This document shows positions 40,097 through 47,559 of a stretch of DNA of 64,000 bases, in pieces. The stretch is from Raineyella sp044508675. GTDB lineage: Bacteria; Actinomycetota; Actinomycetes; Propionibacteriales; Propionibacteriaceae. The translations under genes were made by a program, and so were the position numbers. The stretch lies in assembly GCA_044508675.1 (NCBI GenBank), contig JBIQHF010000003.1, forward strand, positions 186,001 through 250,000. The letters run 5' to 3'. The first letter of the stretch is position 1. Every line of letters starts with the position of its first letter. The notes beneath the pieces are model-generated. The model saw only the letters and a program-made list of their open reading frames with translations, did not search any database and was not told the origin of the DNA.

Positions 40097-41134
40097 TCAG
40101 CGACCCGCTTGGCCCTCGACGTAGTCCTCGGTGCCCTGGTCCTCGTCGACCCAGGCCATCAGGCCGCGCAGCTCCTTGCCGACAGCCTCGATCGGGTGCT
40201 CCTCGCCGGCCTTGCGGTACTCCAGGAACTTCTTGCGGCCGTTCTTCTGGTCGTCGACGAAGTCCTTGGCGAAGGCACCGGACTGGATGTCCGCCAGCAG
40301 CCCCTTCATGGCCTGCCGGGAAGCGTCCCCGATGACCTTCGGGCCGGCGATGTAGTCGCCGTACTCGGCGGTGTCGGAGATCGACCAGCGCATCTTGGCG
40401 ATGCCACCCTCGTACATCAGGTCGACGAGCAGCTTGAGCTCATGGAGGCACTCGAAGTAGGCGATCTCGGGCTGGTAGCCGGCCTCGACCAGGGTCTCCC
40501 ACCCGGCGGTTACCAGGTGGGACATGCCACCGCAGAGCACGGCCTGCTCGCCGAACAGGTCGGTCTCGGTCTCCTCGGTGAAGGTGGTCTTGATGACCCC
40601 GGCGCGGGTCGCGCCGATACCGGCGGCCCAGGACAGCGCCAGCGCCTGGCCCTCACCCTTGGGGTCCTGCTCGACGGCGATCAGCGCCGGGACGCCGCGG
40701 CCGTTCTCGTACTCACGACGGACCAGGTGGCCCGGGCCCTTCGGCGCGACCATGGCGACGGTCACTCCGGCCGGGGGCTTGATCAGGTCGTAGCGGATGT
40801 TGAAGCCGTGGGCGAAGAACAGCGCATCGCCGTCGTTGAGGTGCGGAGCGATCTCGGCGGCGTACATGTCGGCCTGGAACTGGTCCGGGACCAGGATCAT
40901 GACGACGTCCGCCTCGGCAGCAGCCTCGGCCGGGGTCAGCACGCGAAGGCCCTGCTCCTCGGCGCGGGCACGGGACTTGCTGCCCTCCTGCAGGCCGATC
41001 CGGACGTCGACGCCCGAGTCGCGCAGGTTCAGCGAGTGGGCGTGCCCCTGCGAACCGTAGCCGATGACGGCGACCTTGCGACCCTGGATCAGGGAAAGGT
41101 CGGCGTCCTTGTCGTAGAACATTTCAGCTGCCAC
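40097..41134 (-). CDS. ilvC: Ketol-acid reductoisomerase (class I)
   Basis: A 345-residue NADPH-dependent enzyme converting acetolactate or acetohydroxybutyrate to dihydroxy acids. Signatures: VAVIGYGSQGHAHSLNLRDSG, MVAPKGPGHLVRREYENGRGVPALIAV, and the C-terminal YFECLHELKLLVDLMYEGG metal-binding segment. Length is that of the short class I enzymes. The GTG at 41134 has AAGGAG eight bases upstream. It is the last gene of ilvB-ilvN-ilvC. Confidence 0.97.
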   Translation of the reverse strand: MAAEMFYDKDADLSLIQGRKVAVIGYGSQGHAHSLNLRDSGVDVRIGLQEGSKSRARAEEQGLRVLTPAEAAAEADVVMILVPDQFQADMYAAEIAPHLNDGDALFFAHGFNIRYDLIKPPAGVTVAMVAPKGPGHLVRREYENGRGVPALIAVEQDPKGEGQALALSWAAGIGATRAGVIKTTFTEETETDLFGEQAVLCGGMSHLVTAGWETLVEAGYQPEIAYFECLHELKLLVDLMYEGGIAKMRWSISDTAEYGDYIAGPKVIGDASRQAMKGLLADIQSGAFAKDFVDDQKNGRKKFLEYRKAGEEHPIEAVGKELRGLMAWVDEDQGTEDYVEGQAGR

Positions 41135-41224
41135 TGAGCTAACTCCTTGTGTGAATGGGGGTGGCCGGGACCCGCCCCGCGGCTGCCAGCCTAGACCGGC
41201 GGCAGCGTACGGGGCGGGGGTGTA

Positions 41225-41752
41225 TCACCGTTGGGTCTGTTGGCCCCGGTCCTTGCGGGGCCTCTCGCTGATCGACTTGGGGCCGCGCCCGAGGGCGACC
41301 AGGCCCGACTGGGCCAGCTCGCGGATGCCGTACGGCTCCAGCATCGTCAGCAGGGAGTCGAGCTTGTCCGGGTTGCCGGTGACAACCATGGTGATCGAGT
41401 CGGGGGTGACGTCGACGGTCTTGGCTTTGAACAACTGGACGATGTCGAGAATTTCGCGGCGCGTGTTGGCATCGCAGCGGACTTTGACGACCTGGAGCTC
41501 GCGGCGGATCGCGTCCGGCTCCAGTTCGACGATCTTGAGCACCTCGATCAGCTTGTTGAGCTGCTTGGTGATCTGCTCGAGGACGAGGTCGTCGACATCG
41601 ACGACGATGGTCATCCTGGAGACGTCTTCATTCTCGGTCGGGCCCACGGCCAGCGACTCGATGTTGTAGCCGCGGCGGGAGAAGAGGGCCGAGACCCGGG
41701 TCAGGACGCCCGGTCGGTCGGCGACCAGGACGCTCAGGGTGCGGTGGCTCAC
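41225..41752 (-). CDS. ilvN: Acetolactate synthase, regulatory (small) subunit
   Basis: A 175-residue subunit with an N-terminal ACT domain (LSVLVADRPGVLTRVSALFSRRGYNIESLAVG) that gives valine feedback inhibition, and a C-terminal ALS_ss domain. The tail is basic and disordered (RPRKDRGQQTQR). Its GTG overlaps the ilvB stop codon as GTGA, so both subunits are translated in step. Confidence 0.96.
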   Translation of the reverse strand: MSHRTLSVLVADRPGVLTRVSALFSRRGYNIESLAVGPTENEDVSRMTIVVDVDDLVLEQITKQLNKLIEVLKIVELEPDAIRRELQVVKVRCDANTRREILDIVQLFKAKTVDVTPDSITMVVTGNPDKLDSLLTMLEPYGIRELAQSGLVALGRGPKSISERPRKDRGQQTQR

Positions 41753-43503
41753 AGTTCTTCCTCTTCCCACTTCGGCGCCATGTCGCGCGCAATACGGATG
41801 TCGTCGTTGCTGGTGCCGGCCGGAACCATAGGCCACACCATCGCGTCCTTGTTGACCACGAACTCGACCACGACCGGGCGGTCGTTGATCGCCATGGCCT
41901 GTTCGATCACCGCGTCGACCTCCTCGGGGGTCTCGGCGCGCAGGCCGACACACCCCATCGCCTCGGCGAGCTTCACGAAGTCGGGAATGCGGTAGGAGTG
42001 CAGGTCGGTGTTGGAGTAGCGGGCGTCGTAGAACAATGTCTGCCACTGCCGCACCATGCCGAGCGACTCGTTGTTGATCACGGCGATCTTGATCGGGATG
42101 CCCTCGAGCGCGCAGGTGACCAGTTCCTGGTTGGTCATCTGGAAGCAGCCGTCACCGTCGATGCCCCACACGACGGCGTCGGGCTGGCCCACCTTGGCGC
42201 CCATCGCCGCGGGCACGCAATAGCCCATCGTGCCGAGGCCGCCGGAGTTGAGCCAGTGGCCCGACTTCTCGAACGGCAGGAAGTGCGCCGCCCACATCTG
42301 GTGCTGGCCCACGCCGGCCGCGTAGTAGGCGTCGGGGCCGGCGATCTCACCGATCCGCTTGATCACCCGCTGCGGGGAGAGACGGTCGCCCTCGGCCTCC
42401 CAGCCGAGCGGGTACTTGTCGGCCATTCCGGTCAGGTGCCGGGTCCAGGGCTCGTAGCTCGGCAGCTCGACCTCCCCGAGCGTGGCGTTCAGGTCGCTGA
42501 GGACGTCCTTGGCGTTGCCGACGATCGGCACGTCGGCGATGCGGTTCTTGGAGATCTCGGCGGGGTCGATGTCGGCATGGATGACCTTCGCTCCGGGGGC
42601 GAAGGACTCCAGCTGGCCGGTCACCCGGTCATCGAAACGGGTGCCGAGCGCGATCAGCAGGTCCGCCTGCTGCAGGGCCCCCACAGCGGCCACAGTGCCG
42701 TGCATGCCGGGCATGCCGAAGTTGAGCGGGTGGGAGTCCGGGAAGGCGCCGCGGGCCATCAGGGTGGTGACGACCGGGATACCGGTGCGCTGGACGAGCT
42801 CGGCGAGCTCCTCGTGTGCCTGCGACTTGACGACGCCGCCACCGATGTACAGCACCGGGCGGCGCGACTCGGCGATCAGTCGGGCGGCCTCCTTGACCTG
42901 GCGCTGGTGCGGGCGGGTGGTCGGACGGTAGCCGGGCAGGTCCATCTCGTCAGGCCACACGTACGGGGCCTGGCTCTGCAGCGCGTCCTTGGTGATGTCG
43001 ACCAGCACCGGCCCCGGGCGGCCGGAGGCGGCGATGTAGAAGGCCTCCTTGATCGCGAGCGGGATGTCGGCGGCCTTGGTGACCAGGAAGCTGTGCTTGG
43101 TCACCGGCATCGTGATGCCGCGGATGTCGGCCTCCTGGAAGGCATCCGTGCCGATCATCGCCGACCCGACCTGGCCGGTGATGGCGACCATCGGGACCGA
43201 GTCCATCATCGCGTCGGCGATCGGGGTGACCAGGTTGGTCGCGCCGGGCCCGGAGGTCACCATGCACACGCCGACCCGACCGGTCGTCATGGCGTAGCCC
43301 TCGGCGGCGTGTCCGGCGCCCTGCTCGTGGCGGCACAGGATGTGCCGGATCTGCCCCGAATCCATCAGCGGGTCGTACGCCGGCAGGATGGCCCCGCCGG
43401 GGAGACCGAAAATGACATCGACGCCGACCTGCTCCAGCGACCGGACGAGCGACTGGGCACCCGTCAACATCGGTGTGGTGGACGTGGCGGTGTTGTCCTC
43501 CAT
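41749..43503 (-). CDS. ilvB: Acetolactate synthase, catalytic (large) subunit
   Basis: A 584-residue thiamine-diphosphate enzyme condensing pyruvate with pyruvate or 2-ketobutyrate. The catalytic Glu is in CRHEQGAGHAAEGYA, FAD-site and middle-domain motifs follow, and the ThDP motif runs from GDGCFQMTNQEL to AVINN near residue 455-485. The ATG at 43503 (MEDNTATSTT) is used; its ribosome-binding site is weak (GAGG only two bases upstream, GAGGAAG 13 bases upstream). Its expression is probably controlled by the attenuator at 43562-43653. Confidence 0.96.
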   Translation of the reverse strand: MEDNTATSTTPMLTGAQSLVRSLEQVGVDVIFGLPGGAILPAYDPLMDSGQIRHILCRHEQGAGHAAEGYAMTTGRVGVCMVTSGPGATNLVTPIADAMMDSVPMVAITGQVGSAMIGTDAFQEADIRGITMPVTKHSFLVTKAADIPLAIKEAFYIAASGRPGPVLVDITKDALQSQAPYVWPDEMDLPGYRPTTRPHQRQVKEAARLIAESRRPVLYIGGGVVKSQAHEELAELVQRTGIPVVTTLMARGAFPDSHPLNFGMPGMHGTVAAVGALQQADLLIALGTRFDDRVTGQLESFAPGAKVIHADIDPAEISKNRIADVPIVGNAKDVLSDLNATLGEVELPSYEPWTRHLTGMADKYPLGWEAEGDRLSPQRVIKRIGEIAGPDAYYAAGVGQHQMWAAHFLPFEKSGHWLNSGGLGTMGYCVPAAMGAKVGQPDAVVWGIDGDGCFQMTNQELVTCALEGIPIKIAVINNESLGMVRQWQTLFYDARYSNTDLHSYRIPDFVKLAEAMGCVGLRAETPEEVDAVIEQAMAINDRPVVVEFVVNKDAMVWPMVPAGTSNDDIRIARDMAPKWEEEEL

Positions 43504-43555
43504 GGCCTCTCTACTTCCTCTGGACGGTGGGAACTGTCGAACGTGATTCTGCAAC

Positions 43556-43588
43556 AAAAAACCCCCGCCGCCAGGTGGCGCGCGAGGG
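43556..43588 (-). terminator. Attenuator terminator before ilvBNC
   Basis: On the minus strand CCCTCGCGCGCC, loop ACCT, GGCGGCGGGGG, then TTTTTTGTT. Eleven base pairs form with one bulged G and a good U-tract. It lies about 55 bases before the ilvB start. Confidence 0.85.
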
Positions 43589-43625
43589 AGCGTGTCTGGT
43601 CGGGCCTCTGCCCACCGGACACGCT
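43589..43625 (-). promoter_or_regulatory. Pause/antiterminator hairpin of the ilvB leader
   Basis: AGCGTGT and ACACGCT pair, continued by CTGGT/ACCGG and GGGC/GCCC, making a long imperfect hairpin directly between the leader peptide stop codon and the terminator. A ribosome at the end of the leader would cover its first arm, as expected for an attenuator. Confidence 0.65.
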
Positions 43626-43653
43626 AGCCAACTACGAGAATCATGCTGAGCAC
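43624..43653 (-). CDS. ilvB leader peptide (MLSMILVVG)
   Basis: Ten codons from GTG (43653) to TAG. GGAAAGG lies eight bases before the GTG. The peptide contains Leu, Ile, Leu, Val and Val within nine residues, so all three branched-chain amino acids are sampled. An internal ATG (43644) gives MILVVG but has no ribosome-binding site at proper distance. Hairpins and a terminator follow at once. The 326 bases between ilvB and tenA hold this leader, the terminator and the tenA promoter; nothing else was recognised. Confidence 0.75.
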   Translation of the reverse strand: MLSMILVVG

Positions 43654-43817
43654 GGCACGTACCTTTCCGCAGATCGCCGCGGGTGTCAACCGGAACGGGC
43701 TCATTCCCACGATGTGGGCAGTTGCGCGAGACCGGGCGTCGCAACGTCCTCGTTGAGGAGTAGGCGGGCGAAGGCTCCGCGGGGGTGATCTCCCGCACCC
43801 GGCACTGTCCCCGCCAC

Positions 43818-43823
43818 TAGGGT
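43818..43823 (+). promoter_or_regulatory. -10 element of tenA (leaderless)
   Basis: TAGGGT followed by GGGGCC and the ATG at 43830. The arrangement is nearly the same as at the FAH gene (TAGGGTGGGGCA then ATG) on the other strand. Confidence 0.5.
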
Positions 43824-43829
43824 GGGGCC

Positions 43830-44543
43830 ATGTCGTTCACCGCCGACCTCAGCGTGACCCATGCCGACTTCTTCGAGGCGTTCTGGGCCCATCCGTTCCT
43901 CCAGAGCCTCATCGACGCGACCGCCTCCCGCGACGCGGTGGTGCACTACGTCAGCCAGGATGCCGGCTACCTGCAGGGCTTCCTGCGCTGCTACGGGCTC
44001 GGCCAGGCCAAGGCGCCGGACACGCAGTGGGCCGCCTTCTTCCTCGAGGGTGCGCGGGTCATGCTCGAGGAGGAGCCGGATGCCCACCGGGCACTTGTCG
44101 AGCACTTCGGGGTGGCCTACGAGCAGTGCTCCAGCCCGCGGCTGGCACCGACCGCGCAGGCGTACGTCAACCACATGGAGCTGGCCGGTCACGACACCCT
44201 GGGCGTACTGATGGCGGCGCTGCTGCCCTGCCAGTGGACGTACACCTGGGCGGCGCTGCGGGCCCAGCGCGAGCGGACCATCGGCCAGGACCACCCGTTC
44301 CGGGGGTGGTTCGACTTCTACACCTCCGAGGCGTGCCAGGATCTGGTGTCCGACTACCGGCGGCGTACCGACGAGCTGGCCGCGGCCGCCGGACCGCTGG
44401 AGCGGGCCCGGATGGCGCGGGCGTTCGCCGACTCGCTGTACTACGAGGTCGCGTTCTGGCAGATGGCGGCCACCGGGGAGACCTGGGAGCGGCTGCCCGC
44501 CCGGGTCCTCGATGCCGACCACGCCCCGTCACCACACCGGTAG
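43830..44543 (+). CDS. tenA: TenA/THI-4 family protein (thiaminase II-like)
   Basis: A 237-residue helical-bundle protein. TenA hydrolyses aminopyrimidine products of thiamine breakdown so that HMP can be salvaged. The catalytic Cys134 in LLPCQWTYTW and Glu206 in YYEVAFWQMA match the active-site Cys and Glu of the family. HMP made by TenA would be used by ThiD, encoded at 7.1 kb. No TPP riboswitch is seen upstream. Leaderless start is likely. Confidence 0.88.
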   Translation: MSFTADLSVTHADFFEAFWAHPFLQSLIDATASRDAVVHYVSQDAGYLQGFLRCYGLGQAKAPDTQWAAFFLEGARVMLEEEPDAHRALVEHFGVAYEQCSSPRLAPTAQAYVNHMELAGHDTLGVLMAALLPCQWTYTWAALRAQRERTIGQDHPFRGWFDFYTSEACQDLVSDYRRRTDELAAAAGPLERARMARAFADSLYYEVAFWQMAATGETWERLPARVLDADHAPSPHR

Positions 44544-44584
44544 GAGCATGTCGGGGCCCGACCGTCGCCCGAGGGGTCAGGCGG

Positions 44585-45820
44585 TCAGTCCGCGCCGCGG
44601 GCCTCGGCCAGCGCGACCGCCTCACCGCGGGGTCGGCGCAGCAGCTCGACGAGCAGCCCCACGTACAGCAGCAGTCCGACCAGCGGGGTGACGTTGGCGA
44701 CCAGGTCCTGCCACCAGGTGTACCGGGCGGCGGCCTCGAACGTGTAGGGCAGCACGGTCAGCGGCAGCTGGATGCTGATCCATGCCCCCCAGGCCAGGCC
44801 GACCCGGCGGACCCAGGTGGGCAGCCCCCGGTCGGTGGTCACCGCGACGAGCAGCGGCAGCACCCACACGAAGTGGTGCGTCCAGGCCAGCGGCGAGGCG
44901 AGATTGGTGGCCAAGCCGACCAGCGACACCGCGAAGACCTGGTGGCCGGTCAGCCACCAGTAGCGGGCGACCAGCAGGGCGAGGACGCAGACCAGGGCCC
45001 CGAGCACGAGCCCGGCGGTGGTGGCCGGGGTGTTGATGCCGAAGAAGCGGGTCGTCATCCCGCTGAGGGACTGGTTGCCGACGTACTGTGCACCCGATGT
45101 GCCCGCCGGGATGTCACCGGTCCAGAATCTTCGGCTCTCCTCGGAAAACACCACGAACGCCAGCGCGGTCGCCGCGACGAAGGTCGCGGCGCTGGTCCAG
45201 GCCAGCCGCGAGCGCCGGGCGAACAGGGCGAACACCCCGAACAGCGCCGGGGTCAGCTTGATCGCCGCCGCGACACCGATGCCGACACCGCGCGGCCAGC
45301 GCCGCGCCCGGTCCGGCAGCAGGTCCAGCACCACCAGCGCCATCAGCAACGTGTTGACCTGGCCGTACCCCAGCGTCGTACGCAACGGCTCGACCGCCAC
45401 CAGTGCAGCGGCACCGACTAGGCCGAGGACCCAGCCGCGCGGCACCCCGCAGCGACGCAGCACCGACTGCTGGCCCCAGACGATCAGGGCCACCCAGACC
45501 AGCTGGACCACGACGATCGGGCCGAACGCCAGGGGCACCATCAGCAGCGCGGCGAACGGCGGGTAGATGTAGTACAGGCCCCAGCCGGGACTGCGTACTG
45601 CGTAGATGTCCCCGCCGTCCAGGAGCGTCCGGACTCCCAGCCGGTAGATGTCCAGGTCGATCATGGCCGGGCGCCAGGGCCACAGGGATCCGCCGGTGAT
45701 GACGAACGGGACCACCAGGATCGCGACCACCAAGGGGAGGCCGAACTCGACCAGGAAGCGGCCGACGCCGCGTCCGCCGGTCACCCGCTGCTCGGGGGTC
45801 GCGGACACCGCGGTGCTCAC
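44585..45820 (-). CDS. GT87-like membrane mannosyltransferase (DUF2029)
   Basis: A 411-residue protein with about ten membrane segments from residue 28 on, of the GT-C superfamily DUF2029/GT87. The extracytoplasmic loop after the first segment holds the acidic motif DLDIYRLG expected of a catalytic Asp; GYGQVNTLLMALVVLDLL and ASPLAWTHHFVWVLPLL are family-like. Related actinobacterial enzymes (PimE-type) use polyprenyl-phosphate mannose for glycolipid or polysaccharide synthesis; acceptor unknown. The GTG overlaps the upstream dehydrogenase stop as GTGA. Confidence 0.8.
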   Translation of the reverse strand: MSTAVSATPEQRVTGGRGVGRFLVEFGLPLVVAILVVPFVITGGSLWPWRPAMIDLDIYRLGVRTLLDGGDIYAVRSPGWGLYYIYPPFAALLMVPLAFGPIVVVQLVWVALIVWGQQSVLRRCGVPRGWVLGLVGAAALVAVEPLRTTLGYGQVNTLLMALVVLDLLPDRARRWPRGVGIGVAAAIKLTPALFGVFALFARRSRLAWTSAATFVAATALAFVVFSEESRRFWTGDIPAGTSGAQYVGNQSLSGMTTRFFGINTPATTAGLVLGALVCVLALLVARYWWLTGHQVFAVSLVGLATNLASPLAWTHHFVWVLPLLVAVTTDRGLPTWVRRVGLAWGAWISIQLPLTVLPYTFEAAARYTWWQDLVANVTPLVGLLLYVGLLVELLRRPRGEAVALAEARGAD

Positions 45821-46782
45821 AGGACGTTCCGCAGCGGTTCACCTGCCGCCCAGCGGCGCAGCTGGGAGCCGATCAGGGCGTCGGCCCGCGGTCCGAACGC
45901 GTCGGACCATCCACCGACGTGGGGGGTGATCGTCACCCCCGGGGTGGTCCACAGCGGGTGGTCCACCGGCAGCGGTTCGGGGTCGGTCACGTCGATCGCC
46001 GCCCGCAACCGGCCGCTGGCGCACTCGGCCAGCAGGGCGTCGGTGTCAATGATCGGGCCGCGGGCCACGTTCACCACCAGTGCGCCGTCGGGCAACAGGG
46101 CGAGCGCCTCTGCGTCGAGCATGTGCCTGGTCTGCTCGGTGAGCGGACAAATGACGAACAGTACGTCGATGTTCGGCAGCAGCTGCGGCAGGTGCTCGAA
46201 CGGGTGCACGTACGGCTCGCCGGCAGCCAGGTCACCGGCGCGCTCCCGGCGCGCCACCAGGGTGATCCCGGCGGTCTCGAAGCCCTCGAGCCGACGTCGG
46301 ATGGCGTGGCCGATCCGTCCGTAGCCCAGGATCATGGCGCGTCGGTCGGCCAACGACCGGGTCAGCCAGCGGCTCCACCGCCGGTCCGGCTGGGCTCCGT
46401 TGCGGGCGTGCACGTCGAGGTCGCGCAGGTTGGCCAGCGCCAGGGCGAGCGCAAGCTCTGCGGTGGAGGTGTCATGGATCCCGGCGCCGGTGCACAGGGT
46501 GACCCCCTCGGGAACCAGCGGGACCAGGTCCTCGTACCCGGCCAGCTGGGACTGGACGACCCTGAGCTTCGGCATCTCCGCGGCCCGTTGCAGGGCGCGG
46601 CTGCCGTTCGGGTAGGGCAGCACCAGGAACTCGACCTCGGCCAGCGTGCGAGGCCACCGGACCTCGGCACCCTGGCAGTCGTCCTGAGTGAAGAAGTCGA
46701 CGTCGATGCCCTCGGGCAGCGGACCGATGGATGCCTCGGCGTCGGCACGGTCGGCGTAGGGCAGCCAGGCCAGGCGCGCCAT
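45817..46782 (-). CDS. D-isomer-specific 2-hydroxyacid dehydrogenase
   Basis: A 321-residue NAD-dependent dehydrogenase. The nucleotide-binding motif is AMILGYGRIGHAIRRRLEGF near residue 155, catalytic Arg and Glu are in NVARGPIIDTDAL and DVTDPEPLP, and the catalytic His in ITPHVGGWSDAF. The ATG at 46782 overlaps the hisF stop by one base (TGATG), so it is coupled to hisF, and the next gene is coupled to it. The substrate is unknown; the group includes glyoxylate/hydroxypyruvate reductases and phosphoglycerate dehydrogenases. Confidence 0.88.
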   Translation of the reverse strand: MARLAWLPYADRADAEASIGPLPEGIDVDFFTQDDCQGAEVRWPRTLAEVEFLVLPYPNGSRALQRAAEMPKLRVVQSQLAGYEDLVPLVPEGVTLCTGAGIHDTSTAELALALALANLRDLDVHARNGAQPDRRWSRWLTRSLADRRAMILGYGRIGHAIRRRLEGFETAGITLVARRERAGDLAAGEPYVHPFEHLPQLLPNIDVLFVICPLTEQTRHMLDAEALALLPDGALVVNVARGPIIDTDALLAECASGRLRAAIDVTDPEPLPVDHPLWTTPGVTITPHVGGWSDAFGPRADALIGSQLRRWAAGEPLRNVL

Positions 46783-47549
46783 CAGGCGCTCCGAACCACG
46801 TGGCCGGCGGCGGCGAGCGCCTCCTTGACCTCGCCCACGCCGAGCGTGCCGAAGTGGAAGACGCTGGCGGCAAGGACTGCATCGGCGCCCGCGTCGGCGG
46901 CCTCCACGAAGTGCTGGACCGTCCCGGCCCCGCCGGAGGCGATCAGTGGCACGTCGACCACCTTGCGGACGGCGGAGAGCATCTCGAGGTCGAATCCATC
47001 GGTGGTGCCGTCCGCATCCATCGAGTTCAGCAGGATCTCCCCGGCCCCCAGCTCCACCCCGCGGCGGGCCCACTCGAGGGCATCGATGCCGGCCGAGGTG
47101 GTGCCCCCATGGGTGGTGACCCCGTAGCCGGACGGCATGCCCGGCTCGCGTCGGGCGTCCACCGACAGCACCAGGACCTGGTTCCCGAACCGCTGGGTGA
47201 TGTCGCGGATCAGTTCTGGGCGCCGGATCGCCGCAGTGTTGACCGACACCTTGTCGGCCCCGGTGCGCAGGAGGACATCGACGTCCTCGACCGAGGAGAC
47301 ACCACCGCCGACGGTGAGCGGGATGAAGACCGACTCGGCGGTCCTGCGGACCACGTCATGGGTGGTCTCGCGCCCCTGCACCGAGGCGGAGATGTCGAGG
47401 AAGGTGACCTCATCCGCCCCCTCGCGTCCGTACAGCGCGGCCAGTTCGACCGGGTCGCCCGCGTCGCGAAGGTTCTTGAAGTTGACCCCCTTGACGACGC
47501 GCCCGTCGTGGACGTCCAGACACGCGATGACGCGAATGGCAACACTCAT
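46782..47549 (-). CDS. hisF: Imidazole glycerol phosphate synthase, cyclase subunit
   Basis: A 255-residue TIM-barrel enzyme which, with HisH, makes imidazole glycerol phosphate and AICAR in histidine synthesis. Signatures: VIACLDVHDGRVVKGVNFKN (catalytic Asp near 11), PLTVGGGVSSVEDV, GADKVSVNTAA, LLNSMDADGTTDGFD (second catalytic Asp) and ASGGAGTVQHF. TAGGCT at 47557-47562 ends seven bases before the ATG and overlaps the helY stop codon, so hisF seems to have its own leaderless promoter. Other his genes are not in the window. Confidence 0.96.
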   Translation of the reverse strand: MSVAIRVIACLDVHDGRVVKGVNFKNLRDAGDPVELAALYGREGADEVTFLDISASVQGRETTHDVVRRTAESVFIPLTVGGGVSSVEDVDVLLRTGADKVSVNTAAIRRPELIRDITQRFGNQVLVLSVDARREPGMPSGYGVTTHGGTTSAGIDALEWARRGVELGAGEILLNSMDADGTTDGFDLEMLSAVRKVVDVPLIASGGAGTVQHFVEAADAGADAVLAASVFHFGTLGVGEVKEALAAAGHVVRSA

Positions 47550-47559
47550 GGGGTGCAGC

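Noticed and set aside
43654..43829. TPP riboswitch upstream of tenA
   Set aside because: The conserved CUGAGA and paired elements of the TPP aptamer are not found, and the predicted tenA transcript starts at the ATG, leaving no leader for a riboswitch.
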